Positions 34,929 through 44,582 of a stretch of DNA of 64,000 nucleotides are shown here, piece by piece. Below the pieces are notes generated by a model that saw only the letters and a program-made list of their open reading frames with translations, was not told where the DNA came from and searched no databases. Source of the DNA: Tenericutes bacterium HGW-Tenericutes-1 (lineage in GTDB: Bacteria > Bacillota_I > Bacilli_A > Izemoplasmatales > Hujiaoplasmataceae); assembly GCA_002839155.1 (NCBI GenBank), contig PGXM01000008.1:1-64000 (forward strand), given 5' to 3'. Positions within the stretch are counted from its first letter, which is position 1. Each line of letters opens with the position of its first letter. The position numbers and the translations under genes were made by a program.

Positions 34929-37334
34929 CTATAATAACGATTTTACATGCCAAATCTTCGATGCATAGTCTTGAATTGATCGGTCACTTGAGAAAATTCC
35001 GCTCTTTGCAATATTAACTATTGAACTCTCTAACCATTTTTTTCGGTTTTTATAGGCTTCATTCACCCGGTTATGAGCTTCTACATAAGGCATAAAATCC
35101 TTTAATACGAAATAGGTATCTTCATAAAGTAAACGATCATGGATTTCTTTGAATTCATTGATATCGACATTTGTAAAGAACCCATTTACCAATTGATCAA
35201 GAATGATTCTTAATTCAGGAATAGATTCATACATCGCTTTTGAATTATAGGAGCGATTCTTTTGCATTTGTGTGACCTCTTGGGAGTTTAATCCAAAGAT
35301 GAAAATATGGTCGTCCCCCACTAACTCATGGATTTCGACGTTTGCGCCATCGAGAGTACCAATTGTTAGTGCACCATTCATCATGAATTTCATGTTTCCA
35401 GTTCCTGAAGCTTCTTTTGAAGCGGTTGATATTTGTTCAGAAACATCACAAGCAGGCATAATAATCTCGGCATAAGAAACATTGTAGTTTTCAACAAATA
35501 CAACATTGAGGTAATCTTTCGTTTCAGGGTCATTATTCACAACATCCCCAATGGTGTTGAGTAATTTTATGACTTTCTTCGCAAAATGGTAAGCCCCTGC
35601 CGCTTTAGCACCAAATATAAAGGTATGTGGGACATAATTCTTTTTGAAGTCTGAATCCGTTTTTAGTAAGTTATAGACATACATAATGTGTAAAGCATTC
35701 ATTAATTGACGTTTATACTCATGAAGGCGTTTGACTTGTATGTCAAAAATGGAATCGGGATTTAATTGTATGCCTTGTTCCTGATAAATCCGTTTTGCTA
35801 AAGCCATTTTCTTTGTTTTTTTCATCTCTGCAATTTTAGATTGCATTGTAGAATCATCTTTAAATTGAAGCATTTTTTCTAATTGAAGCGGTTGATGTTT
35901 CCACTTTGTACCGATAGCTTCATCAATAATTGATGTTAACTCTTTATTTGAGTGAATTAACCATCTACGATGCGTAATACCATTGGTCACATTATTAAAC
36001 TTATCGGGATATAACCGATAAAAATCATTCATTTCGATTTCTTTTAAGATATCGGTATGGAGTTTAGCCACTCCGTTAACGCTATAGCAACCCACCAAAC
36101 ATAAATTTGCCATACGAACAACACCGTTGTTAATTATCGCCATCCGGTTAATTAAATCGATTTGTTGGTAAGTATAATTGTCGACTAAGAAACTAAAAAA
36201 ACGACGGTTAATTTCTTCAATCAGTTGATAAATACGAGGCAATATCGGTTGCATCAAATAAATCGGCCATTTTTCCAATGCTTCAGACATAATCGTATGA
36301 TTCGTATAAGCCGTCGAACGATGAACGATATCCCAAGCTTCATCCCATTCCATATTCTCTTCATCAAGTAAAATTCTCATGAGCTCAGGAATGATTAATG
36401 TTGGATGAGTATCATTGATATGAAATACAACATGGTCAGGTAAAGAAGTTAATGTATTATATTTTGCTTTATGTTTTTGACAAACGCTTTTCACGCCTGC
36501 AGCAGTGAAAAAGTACTGTTGCATCAATCTTAAACGTTTTCCTTCTTCAGTGGTATCATCCGGATATAAAAACCCGGTAATCTTTTGAAGATCAAATTCA
36601 TATTCAAACGCACTTTTGTTTTTTGGGTACTTTCTTGAAGGTTCTGCGTTCCATAATCTTAAAGCGGTAACGACTCCATTATCTGCGCCAACAATTGGAA
36701 CATCATATGGAACGGCTTTGATATATTCAGCAGGACGATATTTCATCTTCCCATCGTATTCAACATAACCAAAATACGGAATATCAACCGCTTCTTCTTC
36801 CTTGCGAATTTCCCAGACATAGCCATCAGATAACCAATTATCTGGACGTTCTTCTTGATAGCCGTTTTTGATGGCTTGACGGAATAAACCATAACGATAT
36901 CTGATGCAATGTCCAAAACCAGGTATCCCTAAAGTCGCCATCGAATCGAGGTAACAAGCTGCTAACCGGCCTAATCCACCGTTCCCTAATCCGGGGTCCG
37001 GTTCATAAGATTCTACTTCGTTAATGTCAAGTCCTAGCTCAATAAATGCAGCTTCTGCGATATCACGAACACCCATGTTGATTAAGTTGTTTGTAATTAA
37101 ACGCCCCATCAAAAATTCCATGGAAAAATAATAGACCTCTTTTTGATTGCCTTTTTTTAAAGTTTCATTGGTTTTCATCCAATCTTCCGCAATCGTTTCT
37201 TTTAAAAGTTGTCCTAATACATGGTAACGTTGACGAATACTTGAGTTTGATACATCAGTTAAATATGTTGTTCTAAGTCGATCGATAAAAACTTTCTTAA
37301 AAGCTTGCGTCGACTGAAAATGTCCTTTATTCAT
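34929..37334 (-). CDS. glgP: Glycogen phosphorylase
   Basis: This 801-residue PLP enzyme releases glucose-1-phosphate from glycogen. The PLP-lysine motif EASGTGNMKFMMNGA lies near 635, the phosphate and active-site loop NGGLGRLAACYLDS near 120, and the early REVYYFSMEFLMGR-like segment is KEVYYFSMEFLMGR. Length is normal. The ATG at 37334 lies six bases behind GAGGTG; a GTG three codons earlier falls on the RBS. It follows the glgB-glgC-glgDA genes but has its own extended -10 promoter and a cre-like site, so breakdown can be controlled apart from synthesis. Confidence 0.97.
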   Translation of the reverse strand: MNKGHFQSTQAFKKVFIDRLRTTYLTDVSNSSIRQRYHVLGQLLKETIAEDWMKTNETLKKGNQKEVYYFSMEFLMGRLITNNLINMGVRDIAEAAFIELGLDINEVESYEPDPGLGNGGLGRLAACYLDSMATLGIPGFGHCIRYRYGLFRQAIKNGYQEERPDNWLSDGYVWEIRKEEEAVDIPYFGYVEYDGKMKYRPAEYIKAVPYDVPIVGADNGVVTALRLWNAEPSRKYPKNKSAFEYEFDLQKITGFLYPDDTTEEGKRLRLMQQYFFTAAGVKSVCQKHKAKYNTLTSLPDHVVFHINDTHPTLIIPELMRILLDEENMEWDEAWDIVHRSTAYTNHTIMSEALEKWPIYLMQPILPRIYQLIEEINRRFFSFLVDNYTYQQIDLINRMAIINNGVVRMANLCLVGCYSVNGVAKLHTDILKEIEMNDFYRLYPDKFNNVTNGITHRRWLIHSNKELTSIIDEAIGTKWKHQPLQLEKMLQFKDDSTMQSKIAEMKKTKKMALAKRIYQEQGIQLNPDSIFDIQVKRLHEYKRQLMNALHIMYVYNLLKTDSDFKKNYVPHTFIFGAKAAGAYHFAKKVIKLLNTIGDVVNNDPETKDYLNVVFVENYNVSYAEIIMPACDVSEQISTASKEASGTGNMKFMMNGALTIGTLDGANVEIHELVGDDHIFIFGLNSQEVTQMQKNRSYNSKAMYESIPELRIILDQLVNGFFTNVDINEFKEIHDRLLYEDTYFVLKDFMPYVEAHNRVNEAYKNRKKWLESSIVNIAKSGIFSSDRSIQDYASKIWHVKSLL

Positions 37335-37356
37335 TGAATACACCTCACAATTTTAC

Positions 37357-37365
37357 ATTATACCA
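37357..37365 (-). promoter_or_regulatory. Extended -10 promoter of glgP
   Basis: TGGTATAAT on the minus strand, with a perfect TATAAT at plus 37357-37362. A TTTAGA 16 bases upstream could act as -35. Confidence 0.6.
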
Positions 37366-37396
37366 TTTCTATCTCTATTCTAAAGAATAGACACTA

Positions 37397-37410
37397 TGAT
37401 AACGGTTACC
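37397..37410. promoter_or_regulatory. cre-like site upstream of glgP
   Basis: TGATAACGGTTACC on the plus strand matches the cre consensus at 13 of 14 positions, as does its complement. It overlaps the stop codon of the glgD-glgA gene and lies 35 bases upstream of the glgP -10. Confidence 0.5.
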
Positions 37411-39841
37411 GATTAGATGAACCAATCATTGTTTTGTAGAGTTCGACGTAAGCTTTCGCACTTACTTCAAGTGAAAAATGAGAAGCCATCGCGTTTTTAA
37501 TCAATTGTTGCTTCACCTGTTTCTCGCCATTATTAAATAAATGAAGGGCGTTATGTAATTGAAAAATGAGATCTCTTGAGTCGTAATTATAGAATTTAAA
37601 GCCATTCCCTTTTTTTGAAACACTGTCGAATTGTTCAATGGTATCATTGAGTCCGCCTGTTTGACGAACAATAGGAATCGTTCCGTACTTTAACGCAATC
37701 ATTTGTGAAGTTCCACATGGTTCAAAACGCGAGGGCATTAAAAATGCATCGGCTCCCGCATAAATATAATTAGGATTGGTCGCATCATAACCAATATTGA
37801 GCTTCATCCGATTTGGATATTTTGCTTCTATGGCTTTTAATGCATTGATATAGCGTTCTTCACCGGTACCTAAAAGTACAAATTCAACATTAGGTTGTGA
37901 CATAAATTCTTCAAGGGCAGGAATTAAAATATCAAACCCTTTTTGTTCAACAATTCTAGAAACCATACCCATCACAAAGTATTCATCTCCTACCGCTAAA
38001 TTCATGGTTTGTTGAAGATACTTTTTGTTTAATGGTTTGGCTTGAAAGACGTTTTTAGGGCTATAGGGCACTTTGATTGAAAGATCGGTAAGTGGATCTA
38101 TCTCATCGGATAAACCATTTAAAATGCCATAAAAATCACGATCACGGCGATTGATGATTTCAACGAGATTCTTAGAATAATATTCATATCTGAGTTCATC
38201 ATGATAAGTTGGTGAAACGGTTGAAATCGTCGTGGCATTATTGAGACCTAATTCCATAAAATTGATGGATTGATGATAATGATTGATATCATTTAATCCA
38301 ACTTTATTTAAAATCGTCATAGGATGAATGCCTTGATAATCAATATTATGAATGGTCATTAACGTTTTAATCGATTTCACCGCTTCATCGTTTTTGACTA
38401 ATAAAGGGATTAATCCGGTATGCCAATCATGAATATGAATGACATTCGGAAGATCATCAAAAATATGGATGAAGTTTAAACACGCTTTTGAGAAAAAGGC
38501 AAATCGATCCCCATCATCAACGTAGCCATAAATTTCATCTCGATCAAAAAAATCGTAGGATTCGATAAAGTAATAATTGGTATTTTGATCCAAATAGGAA
38601 TAAAGCGTTGCTTTATATTTGACGTCGCCATAAGGAATAATGGCTTCAGCTCGCATCTCGAGTAATACTCGGTACTTTTCTTTTATCCGAGGATATAAAG
38701 GCATCATCACCGAAGATTGAACACCGAGTTTGCTATAATTTGCAGCTAATGCGCCGACAACGTCCGCAAGTCCACCGGTTTTAACAAATGGTTCGCATTC
38801 GACAGCGATTTGAACGATGTTTAATTCTTCATCGCCTACAACGATTTGTTTCTTTTCTGAGATAAACAAATCTTCACTCGAACCAGTAACTTTAGCTTGT
38901 TTCATGACTTTCGTTTCTTTATCTAAGATAGCATATTCAACAAATGCGTCTCCCTCGATGATACACTGGTTCATTATCACTGAATTTTTGACAGTAGCGC
39001 CTTTTTTTACAATGGCTTTACGCCCGATAATTGAATTGAAAATTGCACCTTCTATGACCGCACCACTCGCAATAATTGAGTTTTTGACAAACGATTCATC
39101 CCCATATCGTGAAGGACTTGACATGGTCTCTTTTGAAAATATCGGATGCTGCGGATTAAACAATTGATGTCTTATATCCATGGATAATAAAGCCATATTT
39201 GCTTTAAATAAATCATCAGGCGTATCAATGAAAAAACAAGCGGATTCAAACACATAAGCATTTTTATTGATAGACGGTGAATAATCATACACTTCTGTTA
39301 AGTTTCGATATTGAAGATCATCATAATTCTTAATGAAACTCAGTAACGTTGTCTTGGATAATAGAAATGTTTTTAAGCGTTGTCCTTCAAATGACAAAAC
39401 CTCTGTAATATCCGCTTGACGCAATAAGTGATTTTTTAGGACATCGTCATAATCAATGTTCCAAACAATATTTGCAGGAGAGACAATGACATATTCTTGA
39501 GTACTTCTGACGAAATATTCGATATGTTCATACATTCTTTGAAACGAGATTGAATCTTCACTTTTCAAATTGAGATTTTTTGGTTGTAAAATAAAAATAC
39601 CATCTTTTCTTCTTGATAAATCCCAGCGATCACCTGAACCAATATGGTCGGATAATGAGCGGTAATTGCCATAGGGAAAAATAGCGACGTTTCTTATACC
39701 AGAGTTTTTACAATTCGATAAAGTAAAATCGATTAATCGATATTTCGCACCAAAAGGCATAGCACCTGGCATGCGGTGACGAGTTAACTTGTTGAAATTC
39801 CCCTTAATGGTCGCATCAACAACCATAAATAAATTATTCAT
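37406..39841 (-). CDS. GlgD-GlgA fusion: regulatory ADP-glucose pyrophosphorylase-like domain plus glycogen synthase
   Basis: This is an 811-residue fusion protein. Residues 1-335 are GlgD-like: PFGAKYRLIDFTLSN and a left-handed beta-helix end (RKAIVKKGATVKNS). The GxGxRL catalytic loop of GlgC is replaced (VVDATIKGNFNKL), so this half is probably regulatory. Residues 340-811 are a complete GT5 glycogen synthase, with the ADP-glucose-binding KTGGLAD near 355 and SRFEPCGTSQ near 700. Together with GlgC it would couple substrate production to polymerisation. The ATG at 39841 lies behind TAGGTGG and overlaps the glgC stop by eight bases. A sequencing error joining two genes is unlikely, because the linker is compact and both halves are intact. 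Confidence 0.92.
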   Translation of the reverse strand: MNNLFMVVDATIKGNFNKLTRHRMPGAMPFGAKYRLIDFTLSNCKNSGIRNVAIFPYGNYRSLSDHIGSGDRWDLSRRKDGIFILQPKNLNLKSEDSISFQRMYEHIEYFVRSTQEYVIVSPANIVWNIDYDDVLKNHLLRQADITEVLSFEGQRLKTFLLSKTTLLSFIKNYDDLQYRNLTEVYDYSPSINKNAYVFESACFFIDTPDDLFKANMALLSMDIRHQLFNPQHPIFSKETMSSPSRYGDESFVKNSIIASGAVIEGAIFNSIIGRKAIVKKGATVKNSVIMNQCIIEGDAFVEYAILDKETKVMKQAKVTGSSEDLFISEKKQIVVGDEELNIVQIAVECEPFVKTGGLADVVGALAANYSKLGVQSSVMMPLYPRIKEKYRVLLEMRAEAIIPYGDVKYKATLYSYLDQNTNYYFIESYDFFDRDEIYGYVDDGDRFAFFSKACLNFIHIFDDLPNVIHIHDWHTGLIPLLVKNDEAVKSIKTLMTIHNIDYQGIHPMTILNKVGLNDINHYHQSINFMELGLNNATTISTVSPTYHDELRYEYYSKNLVEIINRRDRDFYGILNGLSDEIDPLTDLSIKVPYSPKNVFQAKPLNKKYLQQTMNLAVGDEYFVMGMVSRIVEQKGFDILIPALEEFMSQPNVEFVLLGTGEERYINALKAIEAKYPNRMKLNIGYDATNPNYIYAGADAFLMPSRFEPCGTSQMIALKYGTIPIVRQTGGLNDTIEQFDSVSKKGNGFKFYNYDSRDLIFQLHNALHLFNNGEKQVKQQLIKNAMASHFSLEVSAKAYVELYKTMIGSSNR

Positions 39842-40970
39842 CGATGCCACCTACTTCCATTAAATTCGAACTGTCAATGACGGTAATTTGATCCGCAATC
39901 AATGTATAATTTTCAGGAATAATGACACCTTTATTGACAATCACATTTTTAAGTCTCACGTTTTCTGAAATAAAGACTTGTGGAAGCAAAACACAATCTT
40001 CAATATAAGAATTCTTCATCACAACAACTTGATAACCAACGGTTGAATGAATGATGGTTCCATCAATGATTGAACCGTCTGCGATGACACTTTTCTTGAT
40101 TATTCCATCTTCTAAAACAATGTGAGGTGGAAGATTCATTGACTTTGAGTAGACTTGAATGCCTTTTGAAACATTTAAGGTTAGAAAATTCGGGTCATCT
40201 AACATGTCCATATTTGCTTGATATAACGAATCAATCGTTCCAACATCTTTCCAATATCCCTCGAAAGGATAACTGAAAATCCGATAGCCTTCTTTAAAGG
40301 CTTTTGGAATGACATTTTTACCAAAATCAATGCTTTCTTCTTGGCCAATGCCTTGTAATAAAATTTCTAAAACATCAGTTTTAAATAAATAGATTCCCAT
40401 AGAAGCATGAAGTGATTTCGGTTTTTGAGGTTTTTCTTCAAAACCGGTCATTCTTGTTTCTAAATCATATTGAATCATTCCAAAACGATTTGCCTCTTCA
40501 ATGGGAACATCAACCGATGCAATCGTTAAATCAGCGTTATGAAGATGATGATGATCAAACATTTTTTGATAATCCATTTTGTAGATATGGTCTCCAGCTA
40601 AAATCAAAACATGATCCGCTTGATATTGTTTCACAAAACTATAATATTGATAGATCGCATGTGCAGTCCCTTTTTGCCATTGTACTTCACCGCTTTTTGC
40701 ATAAGGCGTTAAAAAGGAAATACCACCGTCAATAGTGTCTAAATCCCAAGATCCCCCATTGCCAATGTAATTCATTAGTTCATACGGTTCATATTGGGTA
40801 ATTAAGCCAACGACATCAATATTTGCATGGGCAAGGTTTGATAAAGTAAAGTCAATCAGGCGATATTTACCGCCAAAAGAAACGGCAGGTTTTGCCGTGT
40901 CTTTCGTAATTTCATTGAGTCTCGATCCCTTTCCACCCACTAAAATCATCGCAATTAAGGATCGTTTCAT
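39834..40970 (-). CDS. glgC: Glucose-1-phosphate adenylyltransferase
   Basis: This 378-residue enzyme makes ADP-glucose, the committed step of bacterial glycogen synthesis. It shows the nucleotide loop LVGGKGSRL (10-18), the KPAVSFGGKYRLIDF segment, the catalytic AGDHIYKMDY near 125 and the sugar-phosphate contact EEKPQKPKS near 190. A C-terminal beta helix follows. It lies between glgB and the glgD-glgA fusion, with an overlap on the latter. The partner domain GlgD is fused to the synthase rather than standing alone. Confidence 0.97.
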   Translation of the reverse strand: MKRSLIAMILVGGKGSRLNEITKDTAKPAVSFGGKYRLIDFTLSNLAHANIDVVGLITQYEPYELMNYIGNGGSWDLDTIDGGISFLTPYAKSGEVQWQKGTAHAIYQYYSFVKQYQADHVLILAGDHIYKMDYQKMFDHHHLHNADLTIASVDVPIEEANRFGMIQYDLETRMTGFEEKPQKPKSLHASMGIYLFKTDVLEILLQGIGQEESIDFGKNVIPKAFKEGYRIFSYPFEGYWKDVGTIDSLYQANMDMLDDPNFLTLNVSKGIQVYSKSMNLPPHIVLEDGIIKKSVIADGSIIDGTIIHSTVGYQVVVMKNSYIEDCVLLPQVFISENVRLKNVIVNKGVIIPENYTLIADQITVIDSSNLMEVGGIDE

Positions 40971-40985
40971 ATAAGCACCAACTTT

Positions 40986-42869
40986 CTATTCAAACAGACC
41001 TTCTAATACTCGATATTTAAAAATAGTTATCGATAATGGGGCAAGTTTCATCGTAATCGTGTACTCACGATTATGAAATTGATCATGAACCGCATGAATG
41101 GGTTCTCCATTATAGATATTTGAACCGCCATAGATATCTTTATCGCTATTTAAAATTTCTTCATAAACACCCAGTCTTGGAACACCTAATTTAAAGGATT
41201 CATGGGCCGTTGGCGTCATATTTAATACAACAACGCAAAAATCTGAGGGTTCAGATGCGTATCTTATAAAAGAAAATACCGATTGATCACGATTCGTAGA
41301 ATCAATCCAAGAGAATCCATCGGGATGATGATCAAGTTCATACAGCGGTTTGTGATGGTCATAAACTTGAATTAAATCACGAACAAAACGATTTGCGCGT
41401 TCATGAAGCGGATATTGTAATAAGAACCATTCGAGTTCTTCTTTATCTTTCCATTCATGCATTTGCGCAAATTCGCCACCCATGAAAATCAGTTTCTTCC
41501 CAGGATGCGTGAATTGAAGTCCAAGTAAAGTTCTAAAATTTGCGAATTTTTGCCAATAATCCCCAGGCATTTTATTAATTAATGAATGCTTCCCGTGAAC
41601 AACTTCATCATGGGACAAAGGTAAAATAAAGCGCTCGCTATACGTATATACAAGACCGAAAGTGATTAAATCATGGTGATACTTGCGGTAAATTGGGTCT
41701 TTTTCAAAATAACGCAACGTATCGTTCATCCAACCCATATTCCATTTATAGTCAAATCCAACCCCACCTTCAGAAACAGGATAGGTCATTTTTGGATAGG
41801 TGGTCGAATCTTCTGCAATTAACAAGACGGAATGGTCTTCTTGTTTTACTGTGACACTCAGGTTTTGAAGGAATTCAACTGCGGGATAATTGGTCCCATT
41901 AGATTGATCTCCAAGGTAGTAAACAATATTGGATACCGCATCAATTCTGAAACCATCACAATGAAAATAACGCATCCAAAAGAGGGCATTCGATGAAAGA
42001 AAACTCCGGGTAACGCCTTTGCCTAAATCTAGATTCACCGTTCCCCAAACTTCATTTTCTCGAATCTTGTAATCAGAATATTCATATAAGGGTTCGCCAT
42101 CAAACAGATAAAGGCCATGGGCATCTTTACAGATATGCCCTGGGACCCAATCAAAAATAACTCCAATATTATTCTGGTGGCACATATCAATTAAGTACAT
42201 TAAATCTTTTGGAACCCCATATCGTGATGTCGCACTAAAATAACCTGTTCCTTGATAACCCCACGATTCATCTAAAGGATGTTCAACGATTGGCATCAAT
42301 TCAATGTGAGAAAAGCCATGGGCTTTCACATAAGGGATAAGATAGTCCACTAATTCATTATATTTATGAACCGACCCATCGGGTTTTGTCATCCATGTAC
42401 CTAAATGCACTTCATAGATAGATAATTTATCGGTATAGATCGAATGGTTTCTGCGTTTTTCTAGATACGTCGTATCGTGCCAAACGTAGCCATTGATGTC
42501 ATAGACTTTCGAAGAAGTTTCAGGACGATGATCTGAAAAATAGGCATAGGGGTCGGCTTTAAAGATTGTTTGTCCGTAGGCTGTGACAATGCAATATTTG
42601 TATCTTGTCCATTCATGAAGTTTTGGAATAAATAAACGATAAATACCGATTGGATCGATTTTATCCATCACATGAAGCCTTGAATCCCAGTTGTTAAAAT
42701 CACCCACGACACTCACGATTTTTGCATGAGGGGCATAGACGGTAAATCTAACTCCCATCACCCGATTGAGATCATCTTTGATAATGTGACTCCCGAAATG
42801 CTTGTAAGCTTCTAATAATTTGCCTTCATTAAATAAATACAGATCAAATTCGGTCATTAAGTCGTTCAT
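40986..42869 (-). CDS. glgB: 1,4-alpha-glucan branching enzyme
   Basis: This 627-residue GH13 enzyme introduces alpha-1,6 branches. A CBM48-like N-terminal domain (about 30-125, with VVGDFNNWD) precedes the barrel. Catalytic motifs are FDWVPGHI (region I), GFRIDAVSN with the nucleophile Asp (II), LIAEDST with the acid Glu (III) and LPLSHDEVVHG (IV), all typical of branching enzymes. The RBS AAGGGAGA overlaps the recX stop codon, so translation is coupled to recX. It is the first of the three synthesis genes. Confidence 0.97.
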   Translation of the reverse strand: MNDLMTEFDLYLFNEGKLLEAYKHFGSHIIKDDLNRVMGVRFTVYAPHAKIVSVVGDFNNWDSRLHVMDKIDPIGIYRLFIPKLHEWTRYKYCIVTAYGQTIFKADPYAYFSDHRPETSSKVYDINGYVWHDTTYLEKRRNHSIYTDKLSIYEVHLGTWMTKPDGSVHKYNELVDYLIPYVKAHGFSHIELMPIVEHPLDESWGYQGTGYFSATSRYGVPKDLMYLIDMCHQNNIGVIFDWVPGHICKDAHGLYLFDGEPLYEYSDYKIRENEVWGTVNLDLGKGVTRSFLSSNALFWMRYFHCDGFRIDAVSNIVYYLGDQSNGTNYPAVEFLQNLSVTVKQEDHSVLLIAEDSTTYPKMTYPVSEGGVGFDYKWNMGWMNDTLRYFEKDPIYRKYHHDLITFGLVYTYSERFILPLSHDEVVHGKHSLINKMPGDYWQKFANFRTLLGLQFTHPGKKLIFMGGEFAQMHEWKDKEELEWFLLQYPLHERANRFVRDLIQVYDHHKPLYELDHHPDGFSWIDSTNRDQSVFSFIRYASEPSDFCVVVLNMTPTAHESFKLGVPRLGVYEEILNSDKDIYGGSNIYNGEPIHAVHDQFHNREYTITMKLAPLSITIFKYRVLEGLFE

Positions 42870-42871
42870 GA

Positions 42872-43675
42872 TTATCTCCCTTCAAGATACTTTTTAATGG
42901 TATCATAGCGATACCCTTTAGCCATTAGTGAGGAAATGATTTTACTTTTCTTATCATAGTCAGATAAACTTGAATCACGATATTTTTTAAGACTTTTTTG
43001 ATAATCTTTTCCAATTAATAATAATTCTGCTTCTTCAGTTGAAAAAAGATGAGATCTTTTGGAAACAAAGGCATCGCAATCATCGAGTGCATAGCCTTTT
43101 TGATAGAGGTATTGTTTCATGAGCAACATTGCTTTGGATTTGGGTTTCGATAACAAAGAAGGTAATTTCTTATCAAACAAGCGATTTAAATTGTGTTGAA
43201 TCGAGGGTTCATTCATCTTCTGTTGCAACATTTGAATGAAATGGTCACTGATTCCTTTTTGTTTTAATTCATAGATTATTTTATTAGGGCCATTTAAATT
43301 TAAATGAAAAGTTCTTTCAAAGTATTGTAATGAATAATGTTCATCATCTAAAAAATGGAACTGAATTAGCTTATGAATGATTTTATCAATTTCATTTTGA
43401 GATGTGACTTTATCTTCTAAATAACGTTTCGTTTCGTCAATGGTTTTAGGATATCGCGATAACAAAGCTTTCGTTTTTTGATAAACTGAATCAATGGCGT
43501 AATCGGCTTTAAAAATACGAAAAGCCGTTTCATCCAATAATTTACCTTTGATTAACCGATGGTTGACCACAAGATCTTCAGAAACGACATAGTCATGCTT
43601 ATTAAAATTATCGTCTAAGAACGTGACCGTATACGACGATTTATTATTTGTTTTTAAACCTTCCACTTTCATCAT
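42872..43675 (-). CDS. recX: Regulatory protein RecX
   Basis: This 267-residue protein of the RecX family modulates RecA filaments. It has the repeated three-helix modules of Firmicutes RecX, with RYPKTIDETKRYL and LNGPNKIIYELKQKGI as landmarks. The start overlaps the end of the yitT-like gene by 32 bases behind GAGGTG. It ends two bases before glgB. The neighbouring yitT and glgB genes have no known link to recombination, so the operon seems to be a run-through arrangement. Confidence 0.85.
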   Translation of the reverse strand: MMKVEGLKTNNKSSYTVTFLDDNFNKHDYVVSEDLVVNHRLIKGKLLDETAFRIFKADYAIDSVYQKTKALLSRYPKTIDETKRYLEDKVTSQNEIDKIIHKLIQFHFLDDEHYSLQYFERTFHLNLNGPNKIIYELKQKGISDHFIQMLQQKMNEPSIQHNLNRLFDKKLPSLLSKPKSKAMLLMKQYLYQKGYALDDCDAFVSKRSHLFSTEEAELLLIGKDYQKSLKKYRDSSLSDYDKKSKIISSLMAKGYRYDTIKKYLEGR

Positions 43676-44579
43676 TTTTCACAAACACCTCTTCTTTTGT
43701 GGACCATTCTCCTTGAATTTCGGAAGCCGGTGTAACAAAAACAAATGCTTTAGGGTCGTTTGTAGCGATGATTCGACGGACCATATGATATTCCGTATTT
43801 TGAATGACCATAATTAACATGGTTTTTTTGTTTTCAGTGAAACCGCCAAAGCTTTGTAGTTCGGTTACGCCGCGGCGTAACATCGCAAATAATTCAGCCT
43901 TTATTTCTTTAGGTTTATCGGTGATGATATTGACTGCTTTTTTCGATTGACTTCCCATGACAATGGAATCTGAAACTTGACCGGAAATATATACCATGAC
44001 GACGGCGTAAAGCAAGTTAATAAACCCTTGATTTAATCCACCAGGGAACGTCAATGCCCCTAAAACGATAATGAGTCCATCCACAAAATATACTGAAAGT
44101 CTTAAGGAGAGTTTTGTATATTTTTTGACAATTTTAATGATGATATCTGAACCACCAGTTGATCCGCCATATTGAACAACAATACCAAATCCCACTCCCG
44201 CTAACATTCCAGCATATAATATAACGAGCAACAAATCACTTTCTCTAAATGTAGGATCAGGAATGAGAACTTCAAACAGGGCTAAAAATATCGGAAATAA
44301 CAAACTTCCAAAAACACTATTGAGAAGTTCTTGTTTTCCTAGAAAGAAAAACGCCATAACTAATAAAAACGAGTTTAAAACTAAAGAGAAAAATGAGATA
44401 GGAAGTGTTGGAATATAACGGTTTAGAATCATTGCCAAACCGGTTGAACCACCGACAACTAATCCTGAAGGAATAACGAAAAAATAGTAGGCCACAGCCA
44501 TGGCCAAGACACCGAGTGTCAAGAAAAAATATTGTTCGACTTTGCCGATTTTACGGATTTTAAAAAATCTTGTTGGCAT
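43644..44579 (-). CDS. YitT-family membrane protein (DUF161 plus DUF2179)
   Basis: This 311-residue protein has five to six membrane helices with the family motifs GLVVGGSTGLAM and YGGSTGGSDI, followed by a cytoplasmic DUF2179 domain of about 80 residues ending in TPASEIQG. The function of the family is not established; a transporter role is often assumed. It starts behind AAAGGATAAAAC, which overlaps the prfB stop codon. It overlaps recX by 32 bases. Confidence 0.9.
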   Translation of the reverse strand: MPTRFFKIRKIGKVEQYFFLTLGVLAMAVAYYFFVIPSGLVVGGSTGLAMILNRYIPTLPISFFSLVLNSFLLVMAFFFLGKQELLNSVFGSLLFPIFLALFEVLIPDPTFRESDLLLVILYAGMLAGVGFGIVVQYGGSTGGSDIIIKIVKKYTKLSLRLSVYFVDGLIIVLGALTFPGGLNQGFINLLYAVVMVYISGQVSDSIVMGSQSKKAVNIITDKPKEIKAELFAMLRRGVTELQSFGGFTENKKTMLIMVIQNTEYHMVRRIIATNDPKAFVFVTPASEIQGEWSTKEEVFVKNDESGRFKNK

Positions 44580-44582
44580 GTT

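Noticed and set aside
37397-37410. The GGTAACC-type palindrome as a terminator of the glgD-glgA gene
   Set aside because: The arms are short and no U-run follows. The match to cre is better.
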